A stretch of DNA of 64,000 nt from Rhodanobacter sp. C03 (GTDB lineage Bacteria; Pseudomonadota; Gammaproteobacteria; Xanthomonadales; Rhodanobacteraceae): contig NZ_MUNT01000006.1 in NCBI RefSeq assembly GCF_002001175.1, positions 186,001 to 250,000 on the forward strand, given 5' to 3'. How positions within the stretch are numbered: the stretch's first letter is position 1; each line of letters opens with the position of its first letter. Position numbers and translations under genes: made by a program. The notes beneath the pieces are model-generated. The model worked only from the letters and a program-made list of their open reading frames with translations, searched no databases and was not told the origin of the DNA. Below are positions 29,323-38,020 of the stretch, piece after piece.

Positions 29323-31089
29323 ATGAGGATGTTGCGTTTGGGCTGCCTGGGCATCGGCGTTTTGCTCGCAAGCCACGCTTGGGCTGATGGCTGCCAGTTG
29401 AAGGATTACGGCACGTTGCCGGTGGAAATGGTCGGCGGCCAAGCCACGACCATGGTGAAGATCAACGGGAGCGATACGCGCTTCATCCTCGATACCGGGG
29501 CATTCTTCAACACCATGTCGCATGCGAACGCGTCGTCGCTGGGGCTCAAGCTGCGACCTGCGCCATTTGGTTTTCGCATCAACGGCATTGGAGGCAGTGC
29601 GGGTGTCCAGTTCACTCAGGTCAAGGACTTCGGCATTCTCGGTACGACGCTCCACGATATTGCTTTCATCGTTGGAGGCACGGATACGGGTCATGGCTTG
29701 CTCGGCGCCAACCTGCTCGATCTGGTCGATCTGGAAATCGATCTGGCACAGGGAAAATTGACGCTGTTCAAGGCGGAACACTGCGACAAAAGCTCGCTGG
29801 CCTATTGGTCCAAGGATGGCAAGTACAACGTCGCCGATATCATGTCGGCCGATAACCAGAACGACCGGCGTACTTTTCTCAACGTGACGATAAACGGCAA
29901 GCAGGTGCGGGCGGTGCTCGATTCGGGTGCGTATGCCACGTTGCTCAGCCGTCGCGCCGCCGAGCGGGTCGGCATCGACCTGAATACGCCCGAGGTCAGG
30001 GCTGGCAGAAGCTTCGGTATTGGCGCCAAGTCGGTCAAGACATGGACGGTACGCATTGATTCTTTCTCGGTCGGCACGGAAACCATCCAGCACAGCCAGA
30101 TGCAGGTCATCGACGGAAACATTGGCGGAGGTGAAACCGACATGCTGCTCGGCGTGGATTTTCTGCTCGCCCATCACATGTTCATCGCCAACAGCAAGAA
30201 GAAAGCTTATTTCACCTACAACGGCGGCCGCGTGTTTACCCTGGCCGAAGCGCCGAGCGACAACGATAAACCCGGTGCCGGCGTTGCTGCGGACGACAAC
30301 GGCGCAGCGCCCACGAGCGCACCCGATTATGCTCTGCGCGGCGAAGCGTACCTGTCTCGCGGCGAACCGAAGGCTGCCGAAACCGATCTGGACGAGGCAA
30401 TCCGCATGGCGCCCGATCAAGCCGTCTACTATGTTGCCCGTGCGCGGGCACGTGCGGCGGACAAACAGCCTGACGCGGCACTCGCCGATCTGGACAAATC
30501 CTTGAGCCTGGATCCGAAAAACGTCGACGCGTTGCTGCTGCGCGCCGAACTTCGCTTCGTGCACAAGGACCGCACGGGTGCGACAGCCGACGTGACGGCG
30601 GCAGGCGCCTTGGCACCTGCGGGATCAACGCAGGCGCGTTCGATTGCTGGTCTGTATATCCGACTCGATCAACCGGCTGCGGCGCTACCCATCCTCGACG
30701 ACTGGATTCGCCTGCATGGCGATGACGCCATGCTTGGCTTGGCGCTCAACCAGCGCTGCTGGGCGCGCAGCCTGAGCAATCAGATGCTCGACGATGCCTT
30801 GAAGGATTGCCGCAAGGCGATCAGGCGCGATGGCGAAAAGCCAGTCTACCTCGACAGTCTCGGCATGGTGCAGCTGCGGCTCGGACACTATCCCGAATCG
30901 ATCAAGGCCTACGAGCAGGCTCTCGCGCAAACGCCGCATTCCGCGTGGTCACGCTACGGCCTTGGCTTGGCGAAAATCCGCAGTGGCCAGACGGATGCGG
31001 GCGATGCCGATCTGGTCGCCGCGCGTGCGCTTGATCCGGACATCGAGGCACGTGCCGCCAAGTATGGTTTGACCGCAGCGGGGCCATAG
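29323..31089 (+). CDS. Tandem retropepsin-like aspartic protease with C-terminal TPR repeats
   Basis: This 588-residue secreted protein has a signal peptide (MLRLGCLGIGVLLASHAWA). Two retropepsin-like domains follow: the first with FILDTGAFFNTMS (Asp57-Thr-Gly) and HGLLGANLLDLVDLEID, the second with AVLDSGAYATLLS (Asp200-Ser-Gly) and DMLLGVDFLLAHHMFI. Two half-sites in one chain could form a pepsin-like pseudo-dimer. From about residue 345 there are TPR units (YALRGEAYLSRGEPKAAETDLDEAIRMAP, YVARARARAADKQPDAALADLDKSLSLDP, YLDSLGMVQLRLGHYPESIKAYEQALAQTP). AGGGGAG precedes the ATG at 29323. It is probably periplasmic; substrates are unknown. It is convergent with the TRIC gene. Confidence 0.88.
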   Translation: MRMLRLGCLGIGVLLASHAWADGCQLKDYGTLPVEMVGGQATTMVKINGSDTRFILDTGAFFNTMSHANASSLGLKLRPAPFGFRINGIGGSAGVQFTQVKDFGILGTTLHDIAFIVGGTDTGHGLLGANLLDLVDLEIDLAQGKLTLFKAEHCDKSSLAYWSKDGKYNVADIMSADNQNDRRTFLNVTINGKQVRAVLDSGAYATLLSRRAAERVGIDLNTPEVRAGRSFGIGAKSVKTWTVRIDSFSVGTETIQHSQMQVIDGNIGGGETDMLLGVDFLLAHHMFIANSKKKAYFTYNGGRVFTLAEAPSDNDKPGAGVAADDNGAAPTSAPDYALRGEAYLSRGEPKAAETDLDEAIRMAPDQAVYYVARARARAADKQPDAALADLDKSLSLDPKNVDALLLRAELRFVHKDRTGATADVTAAGALAPAGSTQARSIAGLYIRLDQPAAALPILDDWIRLHGDDAMLGLALNQRCWARSLSNQMLDDALKDCRKAIRRDGEKPVYLDSLGMVQLRLGHYPESIKAYEQALAQTPHSAWSRYGLGLAKIRSGQTDAGDADLVAARALDPDIEARAAKYGLTAAGP

Positions 31090-31148
31090 ATCGCATCGGA
31101 AATATTCTGGGTGCTATCCGGGCCACTTCAACCTGACACCTCTTTTCC

Positions 31149-31805
31149 TCAGGATTTGGGTGTGGCATCACCCGGCTTTTCCACACGGCGGCCACCGGCG
31201 ATCGGCAGCTGCCAGCCGCGCCGCACCGCCAGCATGCGCAGCCCGAAGCAGAGTAGGGCTCCGGCGATCATCGTTGCGGCGGACGGCAACCCCAGCGACG
31301 CGCCGATGACGACCACGGTCGCACCGGCCAGCGCAGCCACCGCATACAGATCGGCGCGCAACACCATCGGCACGTCGGCCAGCAGCACGTCACGCACCAT
31401 GCCGCCGCCGATGCCGGTAAGCATGCCGAGCAGTGCTGCCATGACCGGGTTCAGTCCGAACGCCAACGCTTTCTGCGCGCCGGCGACTGCGAAGAGGGCC
31501 AGGCCGGCCGCGTCGAACATGCGCACCGGGTTCTGCAGCCGCTCGATCAGGGGAGCCCACCAGAACGTGATCACGCCGGCGCATACCGACACGGCGAGAT
31601 AGCGCCAGTCGCTGATCGCCGCCGGCGGCACCGCGCCGATCAGCAGGTCGCGCGTGATGCCACCGGCATTGGCCGCCGCAAACGACAGCACCAGCACGCC
31701 GAACAGATCGAGTCGGCGCCGCGTCGCCGCCGTCGCGCCACTGAGCGCGAACACGAAGGTGCCGATCAGGTCGGCGATCAACAGCAGCAGTTTCGTCGTC
31801 GGCAT
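31149..31805 (-). CDS. TRIC/YadS family cation channel protein
   Basis: The 218-residue protein has two tandem three-helix repeats plus a seventh helix. Each repeat carries a Gly-rich conserved motif (AANAGGITRDLLIGAVPPAAI and LTGIGGGMVRDVLLADVPMVL). This is the signature of the UPF0126/TRIC family, trimeric cation (K+) channels in prokaryotes. The ATG at 31805 opens at the first hydrophobic helix. It follows the M20 gene by 91 bases on the same strand and may be co-transcribed. Confidence 0.92.
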   Translation of the reverse strand: MPTTKLLLLIADLIGTFVFALSGATAATRRRLDLFGVLVLSFAAANAGGITRDLLIGAVPPAAISDWRYLAVSVCAGVITFWWAPLIERLQNPVRMFDAAGLALFAVAGAQKALAFGLNPVMAALLGMLTGIGGGMVRDVLLADVPMVLRADLYAVAALAGATVVVIGASLGLPSAATMIAGALLCFGLRMLAVRRGWQLPIAGGRRVEKPGDATPKS

Positions 31806-31896
31806 GCGGAAAGCCCCTGTGTAGACAACACAATGTAGCGTCAGGTCGGTGATCCGTCTCGTGTCGGCAAACGCAGGGCAGCAGCGCAGAGCACTG

Positions 31897-33168
31897 CTAC
31901 TTCGCCGCCAGCCATGCATGCACGGCGATGACCAGCGTTTCGACGCCGGTGCGCAGAGTCGGCTGGATGACCGGTGCGAACCGCGGGTTGTGGTTGGTCG
32001 GCAAATCGTTAAGCCGGCCCGCGGCCTGCGCCTTCGCGTAGACCTCCGCATCGGTGCCCCCGACGAACCAGAACACCGAGGGCACCTTCCACTGCGCACC
32101 GAAGCAGCCAAAATCTTCGCTCGCCGAGGTCGGCAGGGTTTTCTCGACGCGCCCCTCCGGGAAATACTGGCGGAATGCATCGCCGACCTTCTGGTTCGCG
32201 TCGGCGTCGTTGACGACCAGCGCGTAATGATCCAGCGGCGTGATCTCCGGCGGCCTGGGCGCGCCCGACGCGGCCGCCTCGGCGTTGACGATGCGCGTGA
32301 TCGCGGCGAGCACGCGCTGGCGCACGCCCTCGTCGAAGGTGCGCACGTTGAGCTTGATGATCGCCTCGTCGGGGATCACGTTCTCCTTGGTGCCGGCCTG
32401 CAGCGAGCCGACCGTGACCACGGCGGCTTCGGTGGCGGCGAGCTCGCGCGACACGATCGTCTGCAGGCGCAGCACGGTCGCTGCGGCCATCACCACCGGG
32501 TCGATGCTTGCCTGCGGCATAGAGCCGTGTGCGCCGCGACCGAACAGGCGGATCTGCAGGCTGTCGCCGGCGGAGGTGATCACGCCGGCGCGGCCGCTGA
32601 TCGTGCCGGCCACGCCGACCATCACGTGTTGGCCGAGCACGATGTCGGGCTTCGGGAAGCGCTCAAACAGGCCATCGTCGATCATCGCCTGCGCGCCGGT
32701 GCCGGTTTCCTCGGCGGGCTGGAACACCGCCATCACGGTGCCGCGCCAGTGCTCGCGCACCTGCGCGAGCAAAGTGGTTGCACCGATCAACCAGGTGACG
32801 TGCATGTCGTGACCGCAAGCGTGCATCACCGGCACCGTATGGCCATCCTTGTCCTTCGCCGTGACCTTGCTTGCATACGGCAGACCCGTCGCCTCTGCGA
32901 CCGGCAACGCATCCATGTCGGCGCGCAGCATCACGGTCGGGCCGTCGCCGTTGCGCAGCAGGCCGACCACGCCGGTGCCGCCGACGCCGGTGGTTACTTC
33001 GAAGCCGGCTTGGCGCAGATGGGTGGCAGCAAGGTCGGCCGTGCGCGTCTCCTGCGTCGACAATTCCGGATGGGTATGGATGTCGGTGTACAGCGCTTCG
33101 AGGTCGGGCAAAAGGCTCGGCAGGTTCGCGAACCACGAATCGGAAACACTCGCGTTTTTAGTGTTCAT
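31897..33168 (-). CDS. M20-family amidohydrolase
   Basis: The 423-residue enzyme belongs to the M20D amidohydrolase/aminoacylase group (hippurate hydrolase, IAA-amino-acid hydrolase type). It has IHTHPELSTQE, the metal-binding motif PVMHACGHDMHVTWL, QPAEETGTGAQAMIDDG with the catalytic Glu pair, and HGSMPQASIDP and VIPDEAIIKLNVRTFDE in the dimerisation domain. The late ligand region is TSASEDFGCF. No signal peptide is seen from the ATG at 33168, which follows GAGGG; an upstream start at 33315 is not supported. The exact amide substrate cannot be told from sequence. Confidence 0.92.
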   Translation of the reverse strand: MNTKNASVSDSWFANLPSLLPDLEALYTDIHTHPELSTQETRTADLAATHLRQAGFEVTTGVGGTGVVGLLRNGDGPTVMLRADMDALPVAEATGLPYASKVTAKDKDGHTVPVMHACGHDMHVTWLIGATTLLAQVREHWRGTVMAVFQPAEETGTGAQAMIDDGLFERFPKPDIVLGQHVMVGVAGTISGRAGVITSAGDSLQIRLFGRGAHGSMPQASIDPVVMAAATVLRLQTIVSRELAATEAAVVTVGSLQAGTKENVIPDEAIIKLNVRTFDEGVRQRVLAAITRIVNAEAAASGAPRPPEITPLDHYALVVNDADANQKVGDAFRQYFPEGRVEKTLPTSASEDFGCFGAQWKVPSVFWFVGGTDAEVYAKAQAAGRLNDLPTNHNPRFAPVIQPTLRTGVETLVIAVHAWLAAK

Positions 33169-33374
33169 GCAAACCCTCACAGCACAGATGTGGCAGAGCA
33201 ATAGGGGCGCCCTTCGTTCGTGCAGCCGAGGACATGAAGGGCGACGGGAGATGTGACTGTCCGCCGAAACCGGAGGCACGGCAAGCCCACGTGTCCATTC
33301 AATCGCGAACGCCAAAACTATTCGAGTCAGAACTACTTACCTGACATCATTCTGTCGTTTTCCCCTAATTGAAA

Positions 33375-33399
33375 AGGCGGCAAGGTTTCCTCGCCGCCT
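33375..33399 (-). terminator. Intrinsic terminator downstream of the SDR genes
   Basis: On the minus strand AGGCGGC pairs with GCCGCCT around an 11-base loop and is followed by TTTTC. It lies 26 bases after the SDR stop at 33425 and ends the two-gene SDR transcript. Confidence 0.75.
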
Positions 33400-33424
33400 C
33401 ATGTTCAACAACCACCGTACTGTT

Positions 33425-34336
33425 TCAGCTTGCCGCCACCGGCTTCACTTGCAGCCGCAACAAATCCTCCAGCCCGATGCGACGAAACATCTCCGCGCGG
33501 ACACGATCAGCGACACCATTGACGATTTCGCAGCCATCCTGGGAGGGGTCGATATGCGTGCGGAACGGGCGCTGGCCGAATGGCATGCCGACTACCTTCA
33601 CGATGGCATCGGCAACGGTCGCCGTATCGGCATCGGCGGGTTCGAGCGAGGCGAGGCCTTTCAAGGCCTGCGCCGGCACGCCGGCATAGGGGCCGTTGTC
33701 GTATTCGGCGGCGCGATCCTTGTCCGCGGGTGAACTCGAATGTGCGAAGTGATTGGTGCCCTTGGTGAAGGCGCCTGGCACGATGATCGAGGTTTCGATG
33801 CCCCAGCGCGAAAGCTCGCTGGCGTAGCTGACGGCGAGCGAATCCATCGCCGCCTTCGCCGCGAAATACGGGGAGAGATAAGGTGGCGTGCCGCCACGCG
33901 CACTGCTGCTGGACACCCACACCACCAGACCACGACCCTGTTTGCGCATGTGCGGCAGGGCGGCACGATTGACGCGCTGTGTGCTGAGCACATTGATGTC
34001 GTAGAGCTGGGCGAACTGCTCCGGCGTGAACGCCTCGGCCGGTCCGAACGACATGTGGCCGGCGTTGTGGATGACGACGTCCAGACGGCCGCTGTCGGCC
34101 AGGACCTGCTGGATGCCTGCTTCAGCCGAGGCTTCGCTGGCAACGTCCAGCTCGACGGCACGCAGATCGACACCGTGCTCTGTGGCGTACTTGTTCACTT
34201 CTTCGACTTGCGGTGCATTGCGGCCGGTGGTTTCACGCATGCTGGCGTAGACCGTATGCCCGGCATGGGCGAGCGCGCGGGCGGCGAGGGCGCCAAAGCC
34301 ACTGGAGGCGCCGGTGACGACGATGACCTGTTTCAT
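33425..34336 (-). CDS. SDR family oxidoreductase
   Basis: The 303-residue protein is a classical short-chain dehydrogenase. It has the cofactor motif VTGASSGFGALAARAL, DVVIHNAGHMSFGP (NAG motif), VSSSSARGG with the catalytic Ser, and YLSPYFAAKAAMDSLAVS with the Tyr-x3-Lys pair. The C-terminal extension beyond residue 250 is longer than in minimal SDRs. The substrate is unknown. It lies 54 bases downstream of a second SDR gene in the same direction; both are divergent from a LysR gene that probably regulates them. Confidence 0.92.
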   Translation of the reverse strand: MKQVIVVTGASSGFGALAARALAHAGHTVYASMRETTGRNAPQVEEVNKYATEHGVDLRAVELDVASEASAEAGIQQVLADSGRLDVVIHNAGHMSFGPAEAFTPEQFAQLYDINVLSTQRVNRAALPHMRKQGRGLVVWVSSSSARGGTPPYLSPYFAAKAAMDSLAVSYASELSRWGIETSIIVPGAFTKGTNHFAHSSSPADKDRAAEYDNGPYAGVPAQALKGLASLEPADADTATVADAIVKVVGMPFGQRPFRTHIDPSQDGCEIVNGVADRVRAEMFRRIGLEDLLRLQVKPVAAS

Positions 34337-34390
34337 GATGGGATTCCTCAGTCAGTGTGAGCGCCGTGTGGGTGACGCGACGCGTGGGGT

Positions 34391-35131
34391 TCAGATGATT
34401 CCGCCGTTGGCACGCAGGACCTGGCCGTTGATCCAGCCAGCGTCGGGGCCGGCGAGGAAGGCGATTGCATCGGCGATGTCTTCGGGCTGGCCCAGACGCT
34501 CCAGCGGAGCGAGCTTGGCGAGGCGATCGACGACTTCCTGCGGCTTGCCCTTGAGGAAGAGATCCGTAGCGGTGGGGCCGGGTGCAATCGCGTTGACCGT
34601 GATGCTGCGTCCGCGCAGTTCCTTGGCGAACACGCTCGTCATCGCCTCGACACCGGCCTTGGTGGCGGCATAGATGCCGTAGCCGGGTTGCAGCAGGCCG
34701 ACGACGCTGGACGAGAAATTCACGATGCGGCCGCCGTTGCGCAGGCGCGTGGCGGCTTCGCGCAGCGTGTTGAAGGTGCCTTTCAGGTTCACCGCGATCT
34801 GCCGATCGAACGAGGCGTCTTCCGCATCCGCCATGTTCGCCAGCTGCATGATGCCGGCGTTGTTCACCAGCACATCCACGCCGCCGAAGGCGGTTTCCGC
34901 GGCATCGAACAGGCGACGGACATCGGCGGTGTTGCTCACGTCCGCTTTCGCCGCCAGGGCCTGACCGCCAGCCTGCTGAATCGAACGGACCAGGGCTTCG
35001 GCCGGCTCCGCGCTTTCGGTGTAGTTGACGATGACGGTGAAACCGTCGCGGGCCAGTCGCTGCGCAATGGCTGCGCCGATACCGCGGGATGCGCCGGTGA
35101 CCAGGGCGACTTTCTGATTCTGCTTGTTCAT
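34391..35131 (-). CDS. SDR family oxidoreductase
   Basis: The 246-residue classical SDR has VALVTGASRGIGAAIAQRLA, DVLVNNAGIMQ, IVNFSSSVVG and the catalytic GYGIYAATKAGVEAMT (Tyr-x3-Lys). It ends with INGQVLRANGGI, close to the VDGG end of FabG-like enzymes. The NYTE segment after beta-2 suggests NADP(H). It is the first gene of a two-SDR operon, starting 120 bases from the divergent LysR gene. Confidence 0.93.
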   Translation of the reverse strand: MNKQNQKVALVTGASRGIGAAIAQRLARDGFTVIVNYTESAEPAEALVRSIQQAGGQALAAKADVSNTADVRRLFDAAETAFGGVDVLVNNAGIMQLANMADAEDASFDRQIAVNLKGTFNTLREAATRLRNGGRIVNFSSSVVGLLQPGYGIYAATKAGVEAMTSVFAKELRGRSITVNAIAPGPTATDLFLKGKPQEVVDRLAKLAPLERLGQPEDIADAIAFLAGPDAGWINGQVLRANGGII

Positions 35132-35251
35132 GGAATCTCTCCAGACCGGCCAATGCCGGGGTGTGGAGAAACTTTAGGCTTTCGCTGTGGACAAATAATC
35201 CATGCTAAATTGTCAACACTATTCGCTTTTAACGAACAATTGGGTGGCGAG

Positions 35252-36142
35252 ATGGACCGGCTGGATGTCATGCGGCTGTTCACGCGAATCGTGGAGCGAC
35301 AAAGTTTTACCCTCGCTGCACAGGATCTCGAACTGCCTCGTTCGACCGCTACGCAGGCGATCAAGGAGCTGGAGAAACGGCTGGGAGTGCGGCTGCTGCA
35401 GCGGACCACGCGCCATGTCCGATCCACGCTGGACGGTGAAGCGTTCTACCAACGTTGCGTCGCCATTCTTGCTGAGGTCGAAGACGCCGAGGCCGTTTTC
35501 AGCAACGCCAAACCGCGCGGGCAACTGCGTGTGGACGTCCATGGCACGCTGGCGCGCCATTTCGTGCTGCCAGGGCTGCCGGCGTTTCTGACGGAATACC
35601 CGGACCTGCAACTGCATCTGGGGGAGGGCGATCGTCTCGTCGATCTGGTGCGCGAGGGTGTGGATTGCGTGCTGCGGGTGGGCGATTTGAAGGACAGCGC
35701 GATGGTCGGGCGGCGTGTCGCGGTGCTTGAAGAAGTGACTTGCGCGAGCCCGGACTATCTCGCCCGTCATGGTATGCCCGTCAGCATCGACGATCTCCAG
35801 GCCCACCAAGCAATCGGCTTCCTGTCGTCAGCGACCGGGATGACGTTGCCGCTCGAGTTTTCGATCAACGGCGAGTTGCGAAACGTCGTGCTGCCGGCGC
35901 CGCTTACAGTGGCGTCTGCCGAAACCTATGTCGCCGCTGCGCGGCTTGGCCTCGGCTTGATCCAGGTGCCGCGCTATCACGTTGATGCCGATCTTGCCGC
36001 CGGCACGCTGGTTAACGTGCTTCCCGAGTTTCCACCGTCACCGACACCGGTTTCCCTGCTCTATCCCCACAGCCGGCAACTCTCGCCGCGCGTACGCGTA
36101 TTCATCGACTGGCTGACGCGCGAGTTGGCGAGTCGTGCGTAG
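35252..36142 (+). CDS. LysR-family transcriptional regulator
   Basis: The 296-residue protein begins MDRLDVMRLFTRIVERQSFT and has the LysR winged helix (LELPRSTATQAIKELEKRLGVRLLQRTTRHV). An effector domain with RGQLRVDVHGTLARHFVLPGLPAFL and GVDCVLRVGDLKDSAMVGRRV follows. It is of the AaeR/DsdC-like group, often divergent to an SDR or oxidoreductase it controls, as here. The AT-rich TAAATTGTCAACA stretch near 35205 in the 120-base intergenic region is a plausible binding region. ATG 35252 is chosen by homology; longer in-frame starts run through antisense SDR sequence. Confidence 0.92.
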   Translation: MDRLDVMRLFTRIVERQSFTLAAQDLELPRSTATQAIKELEKRLGVRLLQRTTRHVRSTLDGEAFYQRCVAILAEVEDAEAVFSNAKPRGQLRVDVHGTLARHFVLPGLPAFLTEYPDLQLHLGEGDRLVDLVREGVDCVLRVGDLKDSAMVGRRVAVLEEVTCASPDYLARHGMPVSIDDLQAHQAIGFLSSATGMTLPLEFSINGELRNVVLPAPLTVASAETYVAAARLGLGLIQVPRYHVDADLAAGTLVNVLPEFPPSPTPVSLLYPHSRQLSPRVRVFIDWLTRELASRA

Positions 36143-36194
36143 ATACGGATGGTAGCCGCGTTCCGCAAATTGTTTCTGACGGCATTCTTTCAGA

Positions 36195-36337
36195 CTACAA
36201 GGGAACCTCGAGTCCGGCATTTACATCGCTATCCTCAACACTGAACCGTATTCGGCGGCCCTCGACCTTTATCCGCAAACCCCGATACCTCATCAAATAC
36301 TGCACCCCAACCACCGCTGCCCCAAACCCCGAAGCGT
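36195..36337 (-). pseudogene. 3' remnant of an MFS transporter gene
   Basis: The minus strand encodes GFGAAVVGVQYLMRYRGL and then RIKVEGRRIRFSVEDSD before the stop at 36195. This aligns over about 45 residues with the C-terminus of the intact MFS gene at 43707-44990 (GFGAAMVGVRYLMRYRGL). Similarity stops abruptly at about 36337, where the TIGR03032-like sequence begins on the other strand. It is a diverged paralogous tail, not an identical copy. Confidence 0.75.
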
Positions 36338-36344
36338 TTCCAAG

Positions 36345-37052
36345 GTGGTCTTCATCAACACCAAGTACTCCTGCCTTGCCGAGTTGAGCCAGACGCACAG
36401 CTTCAAGGCGATCTGGAAACCGGACTTCATCAGCAAGCTGGCTCTGGAAGACCGTTGCCACCTCAATGGCCTGGCGATGGTCGACGGTGCGCCCAAGTAC
36501 GTCACCGCGGTGTGCAAGAGCGATGCGGTGGATGGCTGGCGCGACCGTCGCCACAACGGCGGGGTGGTGATCGACATCGACACCAACGAGATCGTCTGCG
36601 AAGGCCTGTCGATGCCGTACTCGCCGCGCTGGGCCAATGGCAAGCTGTGGGTACTGAATGCCGGTACCGGTCATCTGGGCTGGGTGGACTTCACGACCAA
36701 GTCGTTTGTACCCCACGCGTTCCTGCCCGGGTTCGTGCGCGGCCTGTCGATCTTCGGCAACACCGCGGCGGTGGGTTTGTCCAAGCCGAGGAACCAGCGC
36801 TTCGAAGGGCTGCAGCTGGATGCGGAACTGACCCAGCACGATGTCGAGCCATGGTGCGGCGTGCAGATCATCTCGCTGACCAATGGCGACGTGCTGCACT
36901 GGATCCGTTTCGAGGGCGACATTTCCGAGATCTTCGATCTCTGTTTCCTGCCGAACGTGCGCAATCCGATGATGGTGGAATTACGGACACCGGAGATCCG
37001 CGAGCTGATCACGTTTGAGACGGAGTTCCAAAAGGAGGGAGTCACTCCATGA
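36345..37052 (+). pseudogene. 5'-truncated TIGR03032 family gene
   Basis: The frame encodes VVFINTKYSCLAELSQTHSF, FISKLALEDRCHLNGLAMV, YVTAVCKSDAVDGWRDRRH, GGVVIDIDTNEIVCEGLSMP, YSPRWANGKLWVLNAGTGHL and LPGFVRGLSIFGNTAAVGLS. These are conserved in the TIGR03032 family, a beta-propeller-like protein group of unknown function. Only about 236 residues remain; the N-terminal hundred or more residues usual for the family are missing. The break coincides with the end of the MFS remnant, with only a GTG at 36345 as possible start. It is likely nonfunctional, though a shortened product cannot be excluded. Confidence 0.7.
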
Positions 37053-37114
37053 AGGCGGCCAGGAGAAGGAGAACGCTCTCACGGACGCCGGCCACAAGGC
37101 TCAAGGCGAACAAG

Positions 37115-37165
37115 AAAGGTGTGGGGGACAATTTGAACAGCACCCAAAGGTGTCGGAGACATTTC
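37115..37165 (+). repeat. Imperfect direct repeat AAAGGTGTsGGrGACA
   Basis: AAAGGTGTGGGGGACAATTT (37115-37134) and AAAGGTGTCGGAGACATTTC (37146-37165) are near-copies 31 bases apart in the 272-base non-coding stretch 37053-37324, just after the truncated TIGR03032 gene. They may be debris of a mobile element; no transposase is seen. The rest of this stretch holds only the promoter of the response-regulator gene. Confidence 0.4.
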
Positions 37166-37324
37166 CTATTATCGTCCTGTGTCAGGAGGCGGATGGCGTG
37201 ACAAGTGAGCTGTACAAGCTGCGCGCCCCGCAGATGATGCAATCATCTGGGCATAACGACAGGAACAGCCCGCGATGCAGTATGGTTCGAACCTGACAGT
37301 CTCATTCCTCTGCACAGTCCCTCC

Positions 37325-38020
37325 ATGTCTGCTGAAACCTTGCGCCTGCTCCTTATCGATGATGATGCTTTATTGCGGGACAGGGTGCTTACGCCACGGC
37401 TCAGGCAGTTCGGTTTCGAGGTAATGGCCATCGGCCATGTGGGGGAGATGGCGCAGGCCATCGAGCGACGCAAGCCGGATATCGTGCTGCTGGATATCGG
37501 CCTTCCCGACCACGACGGGTTCGAGGTATCGCGAACCTTGCGTGCGCGGTTTTCCGATATCGGCATCGTGATGCTGACCGGTCGGTCGGAAACCACCGAC
37601 CGGGTGCGCGGCTTGAGCGAAGGTGCTGATGCCTACCTGTCCAAGCCAGTGGAAATCGACGTGCTGGTTGCCACCCTGCATAGCGTCGCGCGCAGGCTCA
37701 AGTCGCCGTCGAACTCGGTCGTACCCGCCGGCACATGGAAACTTGATTCGGGTGACTGGCTGCTGCTTTCACCTTCCGGCGGCCGGGTGATCCTGAGCAA
37801 GACCGAGCGACTGCTACTGGAGGAACTGATGAAGCAGCCGAACCAGGTCGTCGCGCGCGACACCCTCATCGCCGCCATCACCGACGATATCCATGCGTTC
37901 GATCCGCATCGGCTGGATTCCCTGATCCATCGCCTGCGCCGAAAGGTGCTCGCCTCCACCGGCGAGCCACTACTCCTGAACGCGGTTCACGGGCAGGGCT
38001 ATTTGCTGGCGGTGAGCTGA
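37325..38020 (+). CDS. OmpR-type response regulator
   Basis: The 231-residue protein has a receiver domain (LLLIDDDALLRDRV acidic pocket, phospho-Asp in IVLLDIGLPDHDGF, Thr/Lys switch in VMLTGRSE and AYLSKPV). A winged-helix effector domain follows (SKTERLLLEELMKQPNQVVARDTLI ... LIHRLRRKVL ... AVHGQGYLL). It should bind DNA when phosphorylated. Its 3' end overlaps the 3' end of the convergent hybrid histidine kinase gene by 22 bases; the two may form a functional pair despite opposite orientation. Confidence 0.94.
   Translation: MSAETLRLLLIDDDALLRDRVLTPRLRQFGFEVMAIGHVGEMAQAIERRKPDIVLLDIGLPDHDGFEVSRTLRARFSDIGIVMLTGRSETTDRVRGLSEGADAYLSKPVEIDVLVATLHSVARRLKSPSNSVVPAGTWKLDSGDWLLLSPSGGRVILSKTERLLLEELMKQPNQVVARDTLIAAITDDIHAFDPHRLDSLIHRLRRKVLASTGEPLLLNAVHGQGYLLAVS

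Noticed and set aside
29206-30564. A 452-codon frame antisense to the retropepsin-TPR gene
   Set aside because: The plus-strand gene has clear signal peptide, catalytic motifs and TPRs; the antisense frame has none.
37049-37201. 50-codon plus-strand frame after the TIGR03032 fragment with an Arg-rich product
   Set aside because: Composition is unlike a protein and it contains the non-coding direct repeats.
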